From: Algoriphagus resistens
GTDB lineage: Bacteria; Bacteroidota; Bacteroidia; Cytophagales; Cyclobacteriaceae
Assembly: GCF_001442615.1 (NCBI RefSeq)
Contig: NZ_LMXN01000005.1
Span: 186,001 to 250,000 of the forward strand
DNA: 64,000 nt
Direction of reading: 5' to 3'
Positions 28,084-37,072 of the stretch are shown piece by piece. Within the stretch, counting starts at the first letter, position 1. Every line of letters begins with the position of its first letter. Under the pieces are notes generated by a model. The model saw nothing but the letters and a program-made list of their open reading frames with translations, had not been told where the DNA came from and ran no database searches. A program made the position numbers and the translations under genes.

Positions 28084-28643
28084 AAATGGTAAATTAATAG
28101 TGGTGTGATTGTTCATAAAGCTATTCATTTAAGTTTCCAAGACTGTTACATGAATTACACGGATCGTTACATAATTTCTGGGTGTAAGGATTTTGAAATT
28201 TTTTTCCCTTCTCCATCAGTATTTTGTATACTTCTCAGATATCTTCCAAGAAAATCTCAAATAGTAAATAGTTGAAAAGGGTAATACTCCTTCCTGAGAT
28301 CACTCATAGAAAAAGAAAGAGAATTAAAGGAAACCAGGAGCCGCACATGAGTTCCAATGCTTATTTTGTTGATAAAAATCCGGTATGCATTTCTGCCATA
28401 AATTCTATAACAATGTGGTGAAACAGCTACAATCTGATTGAAGCCAGGTAATGAACGCTATAAGAAAGTTAAACAATTCGGCATTCTTGCTGTTTAATTT
28501 ATAGATGACCAACGATGTATATATGTATCCCACAAAACGTCATTGCATTATTCTTGCAGGATATTTGACAGTGCTGGGTAGAAAAACAAAATTTTCGATA
28601 TACGTAGCAAATCAAATAGAACCACTTTTATCATTCTGATTCA
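28084..28643. other. Divergent regulatory spacer between activator and kinase
   Basis: No gene supported; a 24-codon frame at 28348-28422 is too short to call. No -24/-12 (TGGC-N9-TGC) site was found by eye. Confidence 0.4.
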
Positions 28644-30830
28644 ATGTTAAAGCGATCAAAAAAGTTACACTTTGGCTCTATCCTGACCACTGTTACTATT
28701 ACGATGGTTGTCGTTATGTTGGGGTTTTTGCACTACAGGGCGCAGATGCGTGAGAGAGAGCAAATATCCCGCTCCCAGATGCTTATGCAGAATTTGTCTA
28801 GCCTGCTTGCAGAATTTGAGAGGCTCGAGGCATTGATCCATGAATCGGATAAGGAACCTTATCCACAGGTAATGGTAAAATACCTTGACATAGCCGCAGC
28901 GCTTCATTTTCAGCTTGCTCAACTCGTTACTTCAAAGAGTAGTACTTTACTTTATAATTCCAACTTCGATACACTTCAGACTAAATCCAATACCTATTTG
29001 GATAAGTACCAGAAACTGCTGGCTATGAAGTACGAGCCAAGACCAGAGGAAGAATGGGCTTCGCAGTATCTGGCCCTGGCGGATGTGGGTATGTTATCTT
29101 TTATTTCCGGGTGGTCTAGACAGGAAGGAGAGAGACTTTCAGATAATCTTAATTCTTCGCAACAGATGCGGGATGCCTTACTTTTGGCTGCCATCATTTC
29201 ACTTATTGCCATGGTGGTGTTCCATATTATCTACCATCGTATTGTAATGAATGAATTCAGCAGGTGCGATGATGCTATTCTACAAAATCAAGTAAACAGC
29301 GATATTTTTGAGTACATCGAAAAAATGGCGGGGATGGGCCATGCATACTACGCTTTTAATGAGAAAAAGCTGTTTTTCTCAACTAATCTGTATCGCATCT
29401 TAGGATATGCCCCTTTTGAAGATGAGCCATCCTTTCGAATGTATCTTAGAAAAATTTATTATCCTGATTTAACCCCTCTTCTAGAGAAATTAAAGTCAAT
29501 GACATTAGCCAAGGGCCCAGTTGAAACCAGTGTAAGAATAATGTTGCCCCAGGGCGAAATCCGGAATGTTCGCCTGCTCGGCCACATCCGTAATGATAGG
29601 CAAGGCAGGATTGCCGTATTTGTAACCAAGGATGTCACTTCCGAAATTGCCTCTCAGGAAATGCTCAGGGAGCTCAATGCAAATCTTTCTCTCCAAAATC
29701 GCTTATTTAGACATGTGGAGTCCGTAGCCTCTATAGGTTATTACACTCATATTTTAGATTCTGGTAGCCAACTTTTTTCAGAAAATTTATTCAGACTGTT
29801 GGGATTCTCCCCCGATTCATTCACTCCCTCTAAAAAAATTCTTCTCTCGCATGTACTCGATGAAGATAAGGAAGTTGCCAGTTCGTGGGCGGATCCGGAA
29901 TCGGAATTTGACGATCGGCAAAAAGTAACTATTCGGATTCGCGACCGCTACGATTCCATTAAATATTTAAGCTTGAGCAGGGAATTTTTTGAAGATGATA
30001 ATGAGAGGATTCTGGTAGTCACTTTTATGGATGTCTCTGTGGAGGCTTCAATTAACCGCGATCTCGAAAACAAAAACATAGAATTGTTTAGAAGTAATGC
30101 CGAACTGGAATCATTCAACCACATAGCCAGTCATGATCTACAGGAACCAATACGAAAGATACAGACGTTGATCTCTATGCTGAAAAGCCTTCCTGATCTG
30201 CATATGCCCGAAAAAGGTGAGGATTATGTGAGAAGAATAAAACGCTCGGCTAGCCGTATGCAGCTACTAATACTTGATCTGTTGAAATTTTCAAGCGTAT
30301 CGAACCAGACCAAGAAATTTGAACCAGCGAGCCTGTATACATTGGTGGAAACAGTTCTGGACGAGCTGAGCCTGAAGATCGTTGAAAAAGGGGCAGAGGT
30401 GAATGTTTCATGGCTTCCTGAAGCTTCAGTGATTCCTTCCCAGATGCAACAGCTTTTTACTAATCTGATTGAGAATGCATTGAAATTTGGTGCTCAAGAT
30501 CGTAAAACCATTGTCAATATATTCACTGAGGAAGTGACAGATTATGAAAAATCCCTTTTTTCAGCAGTAGACCGGGCAAACTTATTGAAGATTACAGTTC
30601 AGGATAACGGGATCGGGTTTGACCCAAATCTCGCAGAGACCATTTTTATTATATTCAATAGACTTCATGATAAACAGAACTTCGAAGGATCAGGCATAGG
30701 CTTGGCCATTTGTAAGAAGGTGGTCGAGAATCACGGCGGAATCATATTTGCCAATAGTATTCCGGGAGAGGGATCCAGCTTCACTTTTATTATCTCTAAT
30801 GAGCTGGTAGAAACAGCTTCCCGTGGATAA
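28644..30830 (+). CDS. Membrane-bound PAS sensor histidine kinase
   Basis: 728 residues. Two membrane helices (about 12-30 and 178-198) bracket a helical periplasmic domain of about 150 residues. Then two PAS-like domains (about 225-345 and 355-460), each with the GY/LGF pattern of such folds. HisKA follows with HIASHDLQEPIRKIQ and His497 as the expected autophosphorylation site. The ATPase domain has the N box (NLIENALKFG), DNGIGFD and GSGIGLAICKKVV. No receiver is attached. The start fits the first membrane helix. A cognate regulator is not certain: the divergent activator next door lacks the phosphoacceptor Asp. Confidence 0.93.
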   Translation: MLKRSKKLHFGSILTTVTITMVVVMLGFLHYRAQMREREQISRSQMLMQNLSSLLAEFERLEALIHESDKEPYPQVMVKYLDIAAALHFQLAQLVTSKSSTLLYNSNFDTLQTKSNTYLDKYQKLLAMKYEPRPEEEWASQYLALADVGMLSFISGWSRQEGERLSDNLNSSQQMRDALLLAAIISLIAMVVFHIIYHRIVMNEFSRCDDAILQNQVNSDIFEYIEKMAGMGHAYYAFNEKKLFFSTNLYRILGYAPFEDEPSFRMYLRKIYYPDLTPLLEKLKSMTLAKGPVETSVRIMLPQGEIRNVRLLGHIRNDRQGRIAVFVTKDVTSEIASQEMLRELNANLSLQNRLFRHVESVASIGYYTHILDSGSQLFSENLFRLLGFSPDSFTPSKKILLSHVLDEDKEVASSWADPESEFDDRQKVTIRIRDRYDSIKYLSLSREFFEDDNERILVVTFMDVSVEASINRDLENKNIELFRSNAELESFNHIASHDLQEPIRKIQTLISMLKSLPDLHMPEKGEDYVRRIKRSASRMQLLILDLLKFSSVSNQTKKFEPASLYTLVETVLDELSLKIVEKGAEVNVSWLPEASVIPSQMQQLFTNLIENALKFGAQDRKTIVNIFTEEVTDYEKSLFSAVDRANLLKITVQDNGIGFDPNLAETIFIIFNRLHDKQNFEGSGIGLAICKKVVENHGGIIFANSIPGEGSSFTFIISNELVETASRG

Positions 30831-31129
30831 TATTAATAGGAAATTGGAGGCTTTTTAGAGTTGTCTAAAAGAGGTTGACGTCGTTGCTTCAAGTTCTATT
30901 TTCAACTAAGCAAACTGTCCTTCCCTACGTCCCGTAGATGTGAATTATGCAAGCAATCCGTTGAATTTTGTAATATACCGGCAGGGTAAGAGGGGTAACT
31001 TTGGTCTAAGCGTTTTTCTTATCCCATTGGTAATGACATTTATATCATACATGAATTTTTACCGATTTGAAAAAGGCGACTGCCCTTTGAAAAACATAAC
31101 CAACTATTATCAACTTACCTTACTACTAT
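30831..31129. other. Intergenic region
   Basis: About 300 bases with no supported gene. A 65-codon frame at 30940 overlaps the next gene's start and has no family likeness. Confidence 0.4.
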
Positions 31130-31987
31130 ATGTCTGAAGAAACTGAACGAAAAGGACTGACACAGGAGCGACAACCGGGGAAGGAATATAAAATGTATCC
31201 TTTGCCGGAATTTATCAAAAAGGGCTACCGTGGATCGGGTTTACTCACGGATAAAGTAGCGATAGTCACCGGTGGGGACAGTGGAATTGGCCGGGCTATA
31301 GCTGTACTTTTCGCAGAGGAAGGCGCTGATCTGGTAATTGCTTATTTTGGTGAAGATCAGGATGCCGAGCTTACCAAGAAGGAAATTGTAAAGCGGGGTA
31401 GAAGAGCTGTACTGATTAATGGGGACGTGTCGGTGAGTAGCCACTGCAAATCCATAGTAAAGAAAACCATTGAAGAATTTGGTAAAATAGATATACTGAT
31501 CAACAATGCAGCAATGCAATTTCCGCAGGAAAGTTTAACGGATATTTCGGACGAGCAATTGCATAAAACATTCGAAACAAACATTTATCCTTACTTCTAC
31601 CTTTCTCGCGAGGTATTGCCATATATGGACAAAGGGTGTACGATTATCAATACATCATCGGTAACAGCCTATCAGGGTAATGGTCGGTTAATTGATTATT
31701 CCGCTACGAAAGGAGCAATTGTCAGTTTTACCAGATCCTTGTCTGCTAACCTGGCCCACAAAGGTATCCGTGTGAATGGGGTAGCACCTGGGCCTATATG
31801 GACACCCTTGATCCCGGCGACATTCGGAAAGGAAGATGTAGCCAGGTTTGGCCAAAATGTACCGCTCAATCGGGCAGGGGAACCATCCGAAGTTGCACCA
31901 AGCTTTCTCTTTTTAGCCTCAGATCAGTCAAGTTATATTACCGGACAATTTATCCACCCAAATGGGGGAGACATTATAAATACCTAA
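31130..31987 (+). CDS. SDR family oxidoreductase, general-stress YdaD/Gsp39-like
   Basis: 285 residues with the N-terminal extension typical of this subfamily (GLTQERQPGKEYKMYPLPEF) before the Rossmann motif TGGDSGIGRAIA. NNAAMQF, the catalytic Ser in NTSSVTAYQG, Tyr-x-x-x-Lys in DYSATKGA and the PGPIWTPL segment are present. Related proteins are glucose-dehydrogenase-like general stress proteins in Bacillus. The exact substrate is not known. First of three close + strand genes (12- and 29-base gaps). Confidence 0.9.
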   Translation: MSEETERKGLTQERQPGKEYKMYPLPEFIKKGYRGSGLLTDKVAIVTGGDSGIGRAIAVLFAEEGADLVIAYFGEDQDAELTKKEIVKRGRRAVLINGDVSVSSHCKSIVKKTIEEFGKIDILINNAAMQFPQESLTDISDEQLHKTFETNIYPYFYLSREVLPYMDKGCTIINTSSVTAYQGNGRLIDYSATKGAIVSFTRSLSANLAHKGIRVNGVAPGPIWTPLIPATFGKEDVARFGQNVPLNRAGEPSEVAPSFLFLASDQSSYITGQFIHPNGGDIINT

Positions 31988-31998
31988 TTGAGCAGATC

Positions 31999-32160
31999 AT
32001 GGCAAAGAACAAAGAATCTGATTTTGAAAAGAAAATAGACAAAGACAATATAAGCGTTACACCGTTCGGTACTGACAAGAGAAAAAAGAATGTACCTGAC
32101 GAAGACCCGCGGGAAGAATACGTGCAACCCAAGCCTAACCGTTCCGATAAAAAGAAGTGA
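31999..32160 (+). CDS. Small hydrophilic charged protein, 53 residues
   Basis: Starts at an ATG 11 bases after the SDR stop (MAKNKESDFEKKIDKDNISV) and ends in a Pro/Lys/Asp-rich tail with PKPNRSDKKK. Nearly half of its residues are charged, so it is probably disordered. Its position inside an operon with a stress-type SDR suggests a small stress protein; function unknown. Confidence 0.55.
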   Translation: MAKNKESDFEKKIDKDNISVTPFGTDKRKKNVPDEDPREEYVQPKPNRSDKKK

Positions 32161-32189
32161 ATCCGGTATAAAAAAGAATAGTTGCCAAT

Positions 32190-32702
32190 ATGAATTTAAT
32201 CGAAGAAGATACCCAAAATGCCCTTAATATTATCCGTGATTACTGTCTGAAGCATAATTATAGGATTTCTGTCGCAGAGAGCGTTACTGCGGGAATGTTG
32301 CAGTTGATGCTAAGTACCTGTCAAAATGCAGGTATGTTCTTTAGCGGTGGAATAACAGCTTACAGTTGCTTTCAGAAAATGAAACAGCTTTCTATCATTG
32401 ATGAAAATTGTGTTGCCCTGGATGGCGTTTCCAAAAAGCTTGCTGAAAAAATGGCTCTTCAGATTTGTAGGAGATTCAATTCTGATTTGAGCTTAAGTTT
32501 GACAGGATATGCATCCAAGCTTCCTGAAAAGGGGATTATTGATTTGTATGCTTATGCATCTTTTTGTTTAAAAGGAGAAATAGTCTTTACCGAAAAATTC
32601 ACAACAAATACCTCCAATCAACTGGAAGCACAGCATGAATATGCATCTTCGTTGATTAAGCTTTGTGGGTTTAGTCTTGAGAAAAAAACTGCAATGACGT
32701 AA
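32190..32702 (+). CDS. CinA C-terminal domain protein (nicotinamide-nucleotide amidase-like, PncC)
   Basis: 170 residues consisting only of the CinA C-terminal domain. The active-site block ISVAESVTAG places Ser31 as the expected nucleophile, with SGGITAYS following. In the family it deamidates NMN to nicotinate mononucleotide. Diverged sequence: the usual TGIAGP segment is replaced by TGYASKLPEKG, so activity is not certain. Downstream of the SDR and the small charged protein. Confidence 0.75.
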   Translation: MNLIEEDTQNALNIIRDYCLKHNYRISVAESVTAGMLQLMLSTCQNAGMFFSGGITAYSCFQKMKQLSIIDENCVALDGVSKKLAEKMALQICRRFNSDLSLSLTGYASKLPEKGIIDLYAYASFCLKGEIVFTEKFTTNTSNQLEAQHEYASSLIKLCGFSLEKKTAMT

Positions 32703-32711
32703 TTCTTTTAG

Positions 32712-33107
32712 TTATATAATGCTTCTATAGCCAGTATATCTATTTTTTCGGTAGATGTTCCAAATCCATAGTATGATTATTACTGATTCTATCACTGCGT
32801 CCAATAAATATACTGCAGAGATAGTATTGGATAAATAGAATACAATGTCTATAGTAGCTAGTGCTGTAGATGAGCTAATTGCCAATGTAATAACAGAAGG
32901 ATTTCTTCTTTTATTAAAAGATGTGATCAGTAAAACCATTCCTATAACAGAGATTAAAATTCCGACAACCTTTACAAGCCATAAATCATTTTTAGGGCCG
33001 GTAATTTGCAAAAAAGTAGACATAGAAATGAGCGGCCAGATCCCTGTCGAGAGAAAGTACATGCTCTGGCATCGGAGAATTAACTTATAACCTGCTGGCT
33101 TTATCAT
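32712..33107 (-). CDS. Membrane protein, 131 residues
   Basis: Four hydrophobic segments (about 14-32, 44-63, 72-92, 97-117). No motif tying it to a known family. It resembles the next gene in size and topology, so the two may be distant paralogues. Convergent with the CinA-like gene. Confidence 0.5.
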   Translation of the reverse strand: MIKPAGYKLILRCQSMYFLSTGIWPLISMSTFLQITGPKNDLWLVKVVGILISVIGMVLLITSFNKRRNPSVITLAISSSTALATIDIVFYLSNTISAVYLLDAVIESVIIILWIWNIYRKNRYTGYRSII

Positions 33108-33183
33108 AATTTATTCTTCCAGTTAATATTTTTTGTCAAGTTGACTTTCAGGATTCGGATTTTATTTTGTAAATAACTGAATG

Positions 33184-33594
33184 TCAATTATCTGAATTAA
33201 ATTTAGAGAACTTTCTGCTTACCCATTTCCAGTATGCCAAATAAAGCCATAGAAGCATAAAAACTAGCTCTGCCAATAGATCAAAATTTTGAAAAAGTGT
33301 GGATTGGCTTTCAAGAGCACCATTTATTTGGTTGAGTAAGATTGAACCAGAACTGACTAAGCCTAAAACGCAAAGTGACAATGGCACCTTCTTATATTTT
33401 TTACCAGCATAGAGGGCACATCCTATTCCAATTATCAGGCTTCCCACTAAAGCAGAATTAAATTCAAGAATTAGAGATTCGGCAATCCGGTTTGCCTTAA
33501 TGGAAAATAGCATAATTATAAACCCCAATAACACATAATAGGATCCTTGTGCAATGGTTAATTTAAAATATATTCTTTTTTCTTGTCTATTCAT
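33184..33594 (-). CDS. Membrane protein, 136 residues
   Basis: Four hydrophobic segments (about 14-31, 42-62, 70-88, 107-125) in a small basic protein beginning MNRQEKRIYFKLTIAQG. Unknown function. It is 76 bases upstream of the similar membrane gene and probably cotranscribed. Confidence 0.5.
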   Translation of the reverse strand: MNRQEKRIYFKLTIAQGSYYVLLGFIIMLFSIKANRIAESLILEFNSALVGSLIIGIGCALYAGKKYKKVPLSLCVLGLVSSGSILLNQINGALESQSTLFQNFDLLAELVFMLLWLYLAYWKWVSRKFSKFNSDN

Positions 33595-33832
33595 GTTCTT
33601 GTTTGTAAGCTTTTATTGTGCCGATTTTACGTTATTATTAGTTTTGTACCTGTAGTAGTCAACGCGGGTAGCTCCTAATTATATGTCAATCTATTGTTAT
33701 TACAAAATGGTGACATACTGTGCACTGTTGGTTACCTAAATGTTTATTGAGGGTTTGCTCCCAGCCAACCAGCTGGTGTTTCATCGCTGGAACGTTGTTT
33801 GTACTTCTACTTCTAAAAATTTTAGAAGTAGA

Positions 33833-34180
33833 AAAAATATATTGATAACAGGCGGTGCAGGATTTATAGGATCCCATCTTTGCGATGAGCAGATAAAGCA
33901 CGGATATAAAATCCGTGTGCAGAACAATCTCACTAGCCAGGTGCACGGGGGAGAAAGGCTGAGGCCGGATTATCTAGCCGTCGAGATTTGATAGTTGGGG
34001 ATGTCTGAAATGGGGATCTGATGACAAGTCTGGTGCGTGAGGCTGATGCTGTATTTCAATTTGCATCTCTGATGGGAGTAGGCCAATCTATGTGCCAGCT
34101 GGAAGAATTCACAGATTTGAATGTGAGAGGAACTGCAAGCCTAGTAAAGAACCCAGGCTAGATCCGCACTGTACTGTAAA
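33833..34180 (+). pseudogene. Decayed NAD-dependent sugar epimerase/dehydratase
   Basis: A broken relative of the gene at 40583. The frame from 33833 gives KNILITGGAGFIGSHLCDE and NLTSQVHGGERLRPDYLA, then a frameshift near 33985. The next frame gives DLIVGDV, a stop (CGA-type codon turned TGA), then LMTSLVREADAVFQFA, GQSMCQLEEF and LNVRGTASLV before another stop. Later sequence to about 34250 has drifted too far to follow. The catalytic half is gone, so it is not functional. It is a relic of a second epimerase locus. Confidence 0.85.
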
Positions 34181-34444
34181 GCGGGGTCTGCTTCTACAGG
34201 AAAATGCGTTTCCGGACTGTATGCATTATAAATAGCAATTGATTGACTATGTTATGGATATAGAACATGTCCTCTGCCTCTGAAGTGCTGCGAATGGAGC
34301 CCCATAGGATAGGCATACTTGAGAAATCCAAGCTTATTCTTATAAGTATTAGTTGTTTAACTAGTAGTTAATCAGCAGTTTGAGTATTCAGGAACGAAGC
34401 AGGATAAGCCAGGCTAAAAGTTTAGCACCTTTAAACTACGCGGT

Positions 34445-34540
34445 TTATTTTCCATGTTTTTTCTTTTTGGCGAAGTAGCCTATTCCGATCGCAGTAATTG
34501 CAATTATTAAGATGACAAAAATGATTAGTTCTATTCCCAT
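34445..34540 (-). CDS. Possible single-pass membrane microprotein, 31 residues
   Basis: The peptide is MGIELIIFVILIIAITAIG followed by IGYFAKKKKHGK: one hydrophobic helix of about 20 residues ending in a Lys-rich tail, the classic pattern of a small membrane protein. No strong ribosome binding site. Lies alone between the epimerase relic and dodecin. Confidence 0.4.
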   Translation of the reverse strand: MGIELIIFVILIIAITAIGIGYFAKKKKHGK

Positions 34541-34824
34541 AATATGTAGCGTTTAATTTACATGATTGTTGGCAATGCGCAGACCAAAATAGATTTTGCA
34601 TAATTTTGTCAAATAGGGAGAATATGATTCCAGGAACTGGCTGTACCTGATCTAAAATGTGGGTTGTTAAGGTGACATAATGTAACATTCGGGCGACTTA
34701 ATAATTAAAGAATTGATTTATTGATGCCGATTTTAAAAAGATAGGGAAGTTTTCTGTGCTGGCTTAAAATTCGTACTATTTGAATTGCTAAAATAAATTA
34801 ATTACATAATAATTTGATACAAAT

Positions 34825-35040
34825 ATGTCAATCGTCAAAGTTATAGAACTCATAGCCACTTCAGATAAAAGTATAGATGATGCATTAAGAAATGCCGTTG
34901 CTGAAGCCTCAAAAACCATTAAGAATATTGATTCTGACAATATAAGCAATATAAAGGCGCATGTAAATAATGGAGAAATTTCATATGGGATAAATTGTAA
35001 GGTTTCTTTTAGAGTGGATGATAGAGCATCCACAAACTAA
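34825..35040 (+). CDS. Dodecin family flavin-binding protein
   Basis: 71 residues matching dodecin throughout: a first strand with VIELIATSDKSIDDALRNAV, AEASKTIKNID in the helix, and a final strand ending NCKVSFRVDD. Dodecins form dodecamers that store or buffer flavins. The Trp found in many archaeal dodecins after the Ser of SDKS is Ile here. Monocistronic; a strong hairpin follows. Confidence 0.88.
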   Translation: MSIVKVIELIATSDKSIDDALRNAVAEASKTIKNIDSDNISNIKAHVNNGEISYGINCKVSFRVDDRASTN

Positions 35041-35114
35041 TGTAGTAAGTGCTTTGTAATTAAACTGCCAATCAGAACTGAGAAGGCTTAGGTGGGAATT
35101 CTTGATATGCCTAC

Positions 35115-35147
35115 AGTACTATAATTGAATAATTCAATTATAGTACT
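35115..35147. terminator. Hairpin between convergent genes
   Basis: Perfect 15-base arms AGTACTATAATTGAA / TTCAATTATAGTACT with a 3-base loop, between dodecin (+) and the HD gene (-). AT-rich; likely a bidirectional terminator. Confidence 0.6.
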
Positions 35148-35263
35148 TGTCCGCTGATTAAAATCCTTACTCTAGGTCTTCTATTTTTTACTTTTTCCGG
35201 GACGATCGTTGAAAAAATGAACATAAACCTCAGTGGATTATAGGGGTTTGAAAGAATGCTTTA

Positions 35264-35836
35264 TTAGCGCGTTTTCTTCTTTCTCAGGTTGTCTTTCTCA
35301 TGATCAAGCGTTTCCATAGCGAGTTTACGAAGGTCTTTATTTCCCCGTATTGCGGATTTAAGTATGGAACTGCATTCTTGGAGGTATTTTGGTGCGAAGG
35401 AAATATCATATTGGACTATCTCTCTGCAGTTATCCAGAATATCGGCATATTTTATCGATTGGGCATCGGGACTGGTTTTTTTGATCCGTTCCAGTTCTTT
35501 TTGCTTTCTTGTATCACGGTTCCATTGCGGATATGCTGCCTTGGTATATACATCGGTCATTTCAATTACCAGTTTCACCGTGCGGGTTGCTTCCTCAGCT
35601 AACATTATGGTAGATAGATAATCCTTCATTTCCTTCGGAGTCACGTCGGTATCCTCTAACACATCGTGAAGAAGGGCTGCAGCTACTACCGGTAATTTGT
35701 TGCTATATTCTTCACAGATCTTTAGTACCCTTTCCGGATGGACAATGTACCGCTCTTTTGTGTATTTACGGATCTGATCTCCGTGTGCTTCATCAGCATA
35801 ATCTCGGACCAGCTTCAATATTTCATCTTTTTGCAT
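35264..35836 (-). CDS. HD-domain protein, small alarmone hydrolase-like (MESH1/SpoT HD)
   Basis: About 190 residues. The metal-binding pattern of RelA/SpoT hydrolase domains is visible: HP followed by the V at the start (IVHPERV), ALLHDVLEDT with the His-Asp pair and Glu-Asp, and KYADILDNCREI for the last ligand. No synthetase or TGS domain. It could hydrolyse (p)ppGpp or a related nucleotide. The start MQKDEILKLV overlaps the end of the phosphoribosyltransferase gene by 14 bases; an upstream ATG at 35851 is also in frame. The overlap shows translation coupling. Confidence 0.82.
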   Translation of the reverse strand: MQKDEILKLVRDYADEAHGDQIRKYTKERYIVHPERVLKICEEYSNKLPVVAAALLHDVLEDTDVTPKEMKDYLSTIMLAEEATRTVKLVIEMTDVYTKAAYPQWNRDTRKQKELERIKKTSPDAQSIKYADILDNCREIVQYDISFAPKYLQECSSILKSAIRGNKDLRKLAMETLDHEKDNLRKKKTR

Positions 35837-36458
35837 GATTATAAGCGTCATTTAACAGCAATTTTACTTCTTGATCAGTCAATTGCTGGAATTCTTCATA
35901 ATGCCGGCCAACGCTTAAAAATGGATCTGGGGCGTATAAATATACGACTTCGTCGGCCTCTTTCTGTAACTTTTGTAAAGCATCCAATGATATTATCGGA
36001 GCCGCCACTACGAGATGGGCAGGCTGCTCAGCCCTGACAAACCGTACGGCAGCCAGCATTGAATTTCCAGTGGCAATACCATCATCTAAAATAACTGCGG
36101 TTTTATTCTGGATAGTTTGTGGGCGGTGATCTCCTATGAAATACCCATATTTTTCAAGAAGCTTTTTTCTGATTGTTTCGATCTGGCCCTTCAGGTATTT
36201 TTCTGAAACCCCCTCCCGGATTTGAATGAATTCTGTATCAGGAGAAACGGAACCAATTGCATATTCAGGATACATTGGATGGCCTATTTTTTTTACCATG
36301 ACAATATCTATTGGTTTTGCTATGGTTTTGGCGATGACATGTGCGATGGGAACACCTCCTCTGGGAATTGCAAGAAGTATTACATCATTTGTCAGATATT
36401 CCGCCATCATAATGAGTAATCTTTCCGCTGCTTCAGCTCTGTTTTGGAGTAAGGCCAT
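35823..36458 (-). CDS. Phosphoribosyltransferase domain protein
   Basis: 211 residues. PRPP-binding motif AVILDDGIATGNSM near residue 118, with the family opening LLAIPRGGVPIAHVIA near residue 28 and KKIGHP after it. The base substrate is unknown. Proteins of this subfamily are commonly fused to or next to erythromycin-esterase-like proteins (mycobacterial Rv2030c carries both). Here the esterase remnant is directly upstream, 12 bases away. Confidence 0.88.
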   Translation of the reverse strand: MALLQNRAEAAERLLIMMAEYLTNDVILLAIPRGGVPIAHVIAKTIAKPIDIVMVKKIGHPMYPEYAIGSVSPDTEFIQIREGVSEKYLKGQIETIRKKLLEKYGYFIGDHRPQTIQNKTAVILDDGIATGNSMLAAVRFVRAEQPAHLVVAAPIISLDALQKLQKEADEVVYLYAPDPFLSVGRHYEEFQQLTDQEVKLLLNDAYNHAKR

Positions 36459-36470
36459 AAACGTGTCTGT

Positions 36471-37065
36471 TTAGATTCCAAATGGATAGGTCTCTGGGGT
36501 TCGATCTATCTCGGTTTTTACATAAATCGGATGTAAGGCACTGCTTTTATCAATATAGACAAATGCTTCATATCGTTCAGGGATAATGCTGGGCACATAG
36601 TTTCCTTTCTCATCGTTGTGGTCATAGACCACTCCGATGGCCCTGTGACCGATAGGTGAGTTGAAAAAATGAAGGTCCTTTGTAAGTAGAATTTTGTTCC
36701 ATGATCCTGATAGATGCAGCAATTCTTCCCAGCTTTGCTTCCAAGCAGAAGGAACAGTTGTTCTTTTCATAGGAGCTTCCCAGTAACTTCCAGCTATGAG
36801 ATCACCTTCAAAAGAGCCAAAACCGATCCGGTATATCTTCATCCGCATATTCCTCTTGTATTATTTGATCAATATTCAGAAGCCCCTTACTTCGCATAGA
36901 AGTAGCCCGGGCATCTCCGATATGGTTATTATGTGCCCAGATTACAATTTTGGATTGAGGACCGTAATATTCCATTAACCGTTTTACAGTATCAGCCATG
37001 TACCAGTCTTGTATGTTCCAGGTAGATTCACCTTTTCTATTTTATTACCGATCATACCAGTGTTT
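36471..37065 (-). pseudogene. Erythromycin-esterase-like protein, 5'-truncated and frameshifted
   Basis: Only the C-terminal third remains. The first frame reads ESTWNIQDWYMADTV, then KIVIWAHNNHIGDARAT and LLNIDQIIQEEYADED; a one-base deletion near 36850 shifts it and the second frame continues YRIGFGSFEGDLIAGSY to the end at 36471. The N-terminal two thirds, including the usual His-Glu active-site blocks, are missing: the pyruvate-oxidase-like gene ends at 37073, right where the remnant begins. Stops lie in frame just upstream (37040 region). Not functional as it stands. Confidence 0.85.
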
Positions 37066-37072
37066 AGTCGCC

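Noticed and set aside
30940..31137. 65-codon + strand frame before the SDR gene
   Set aside because: Overlaps the SDR start, no domain, no ribosome binding site.
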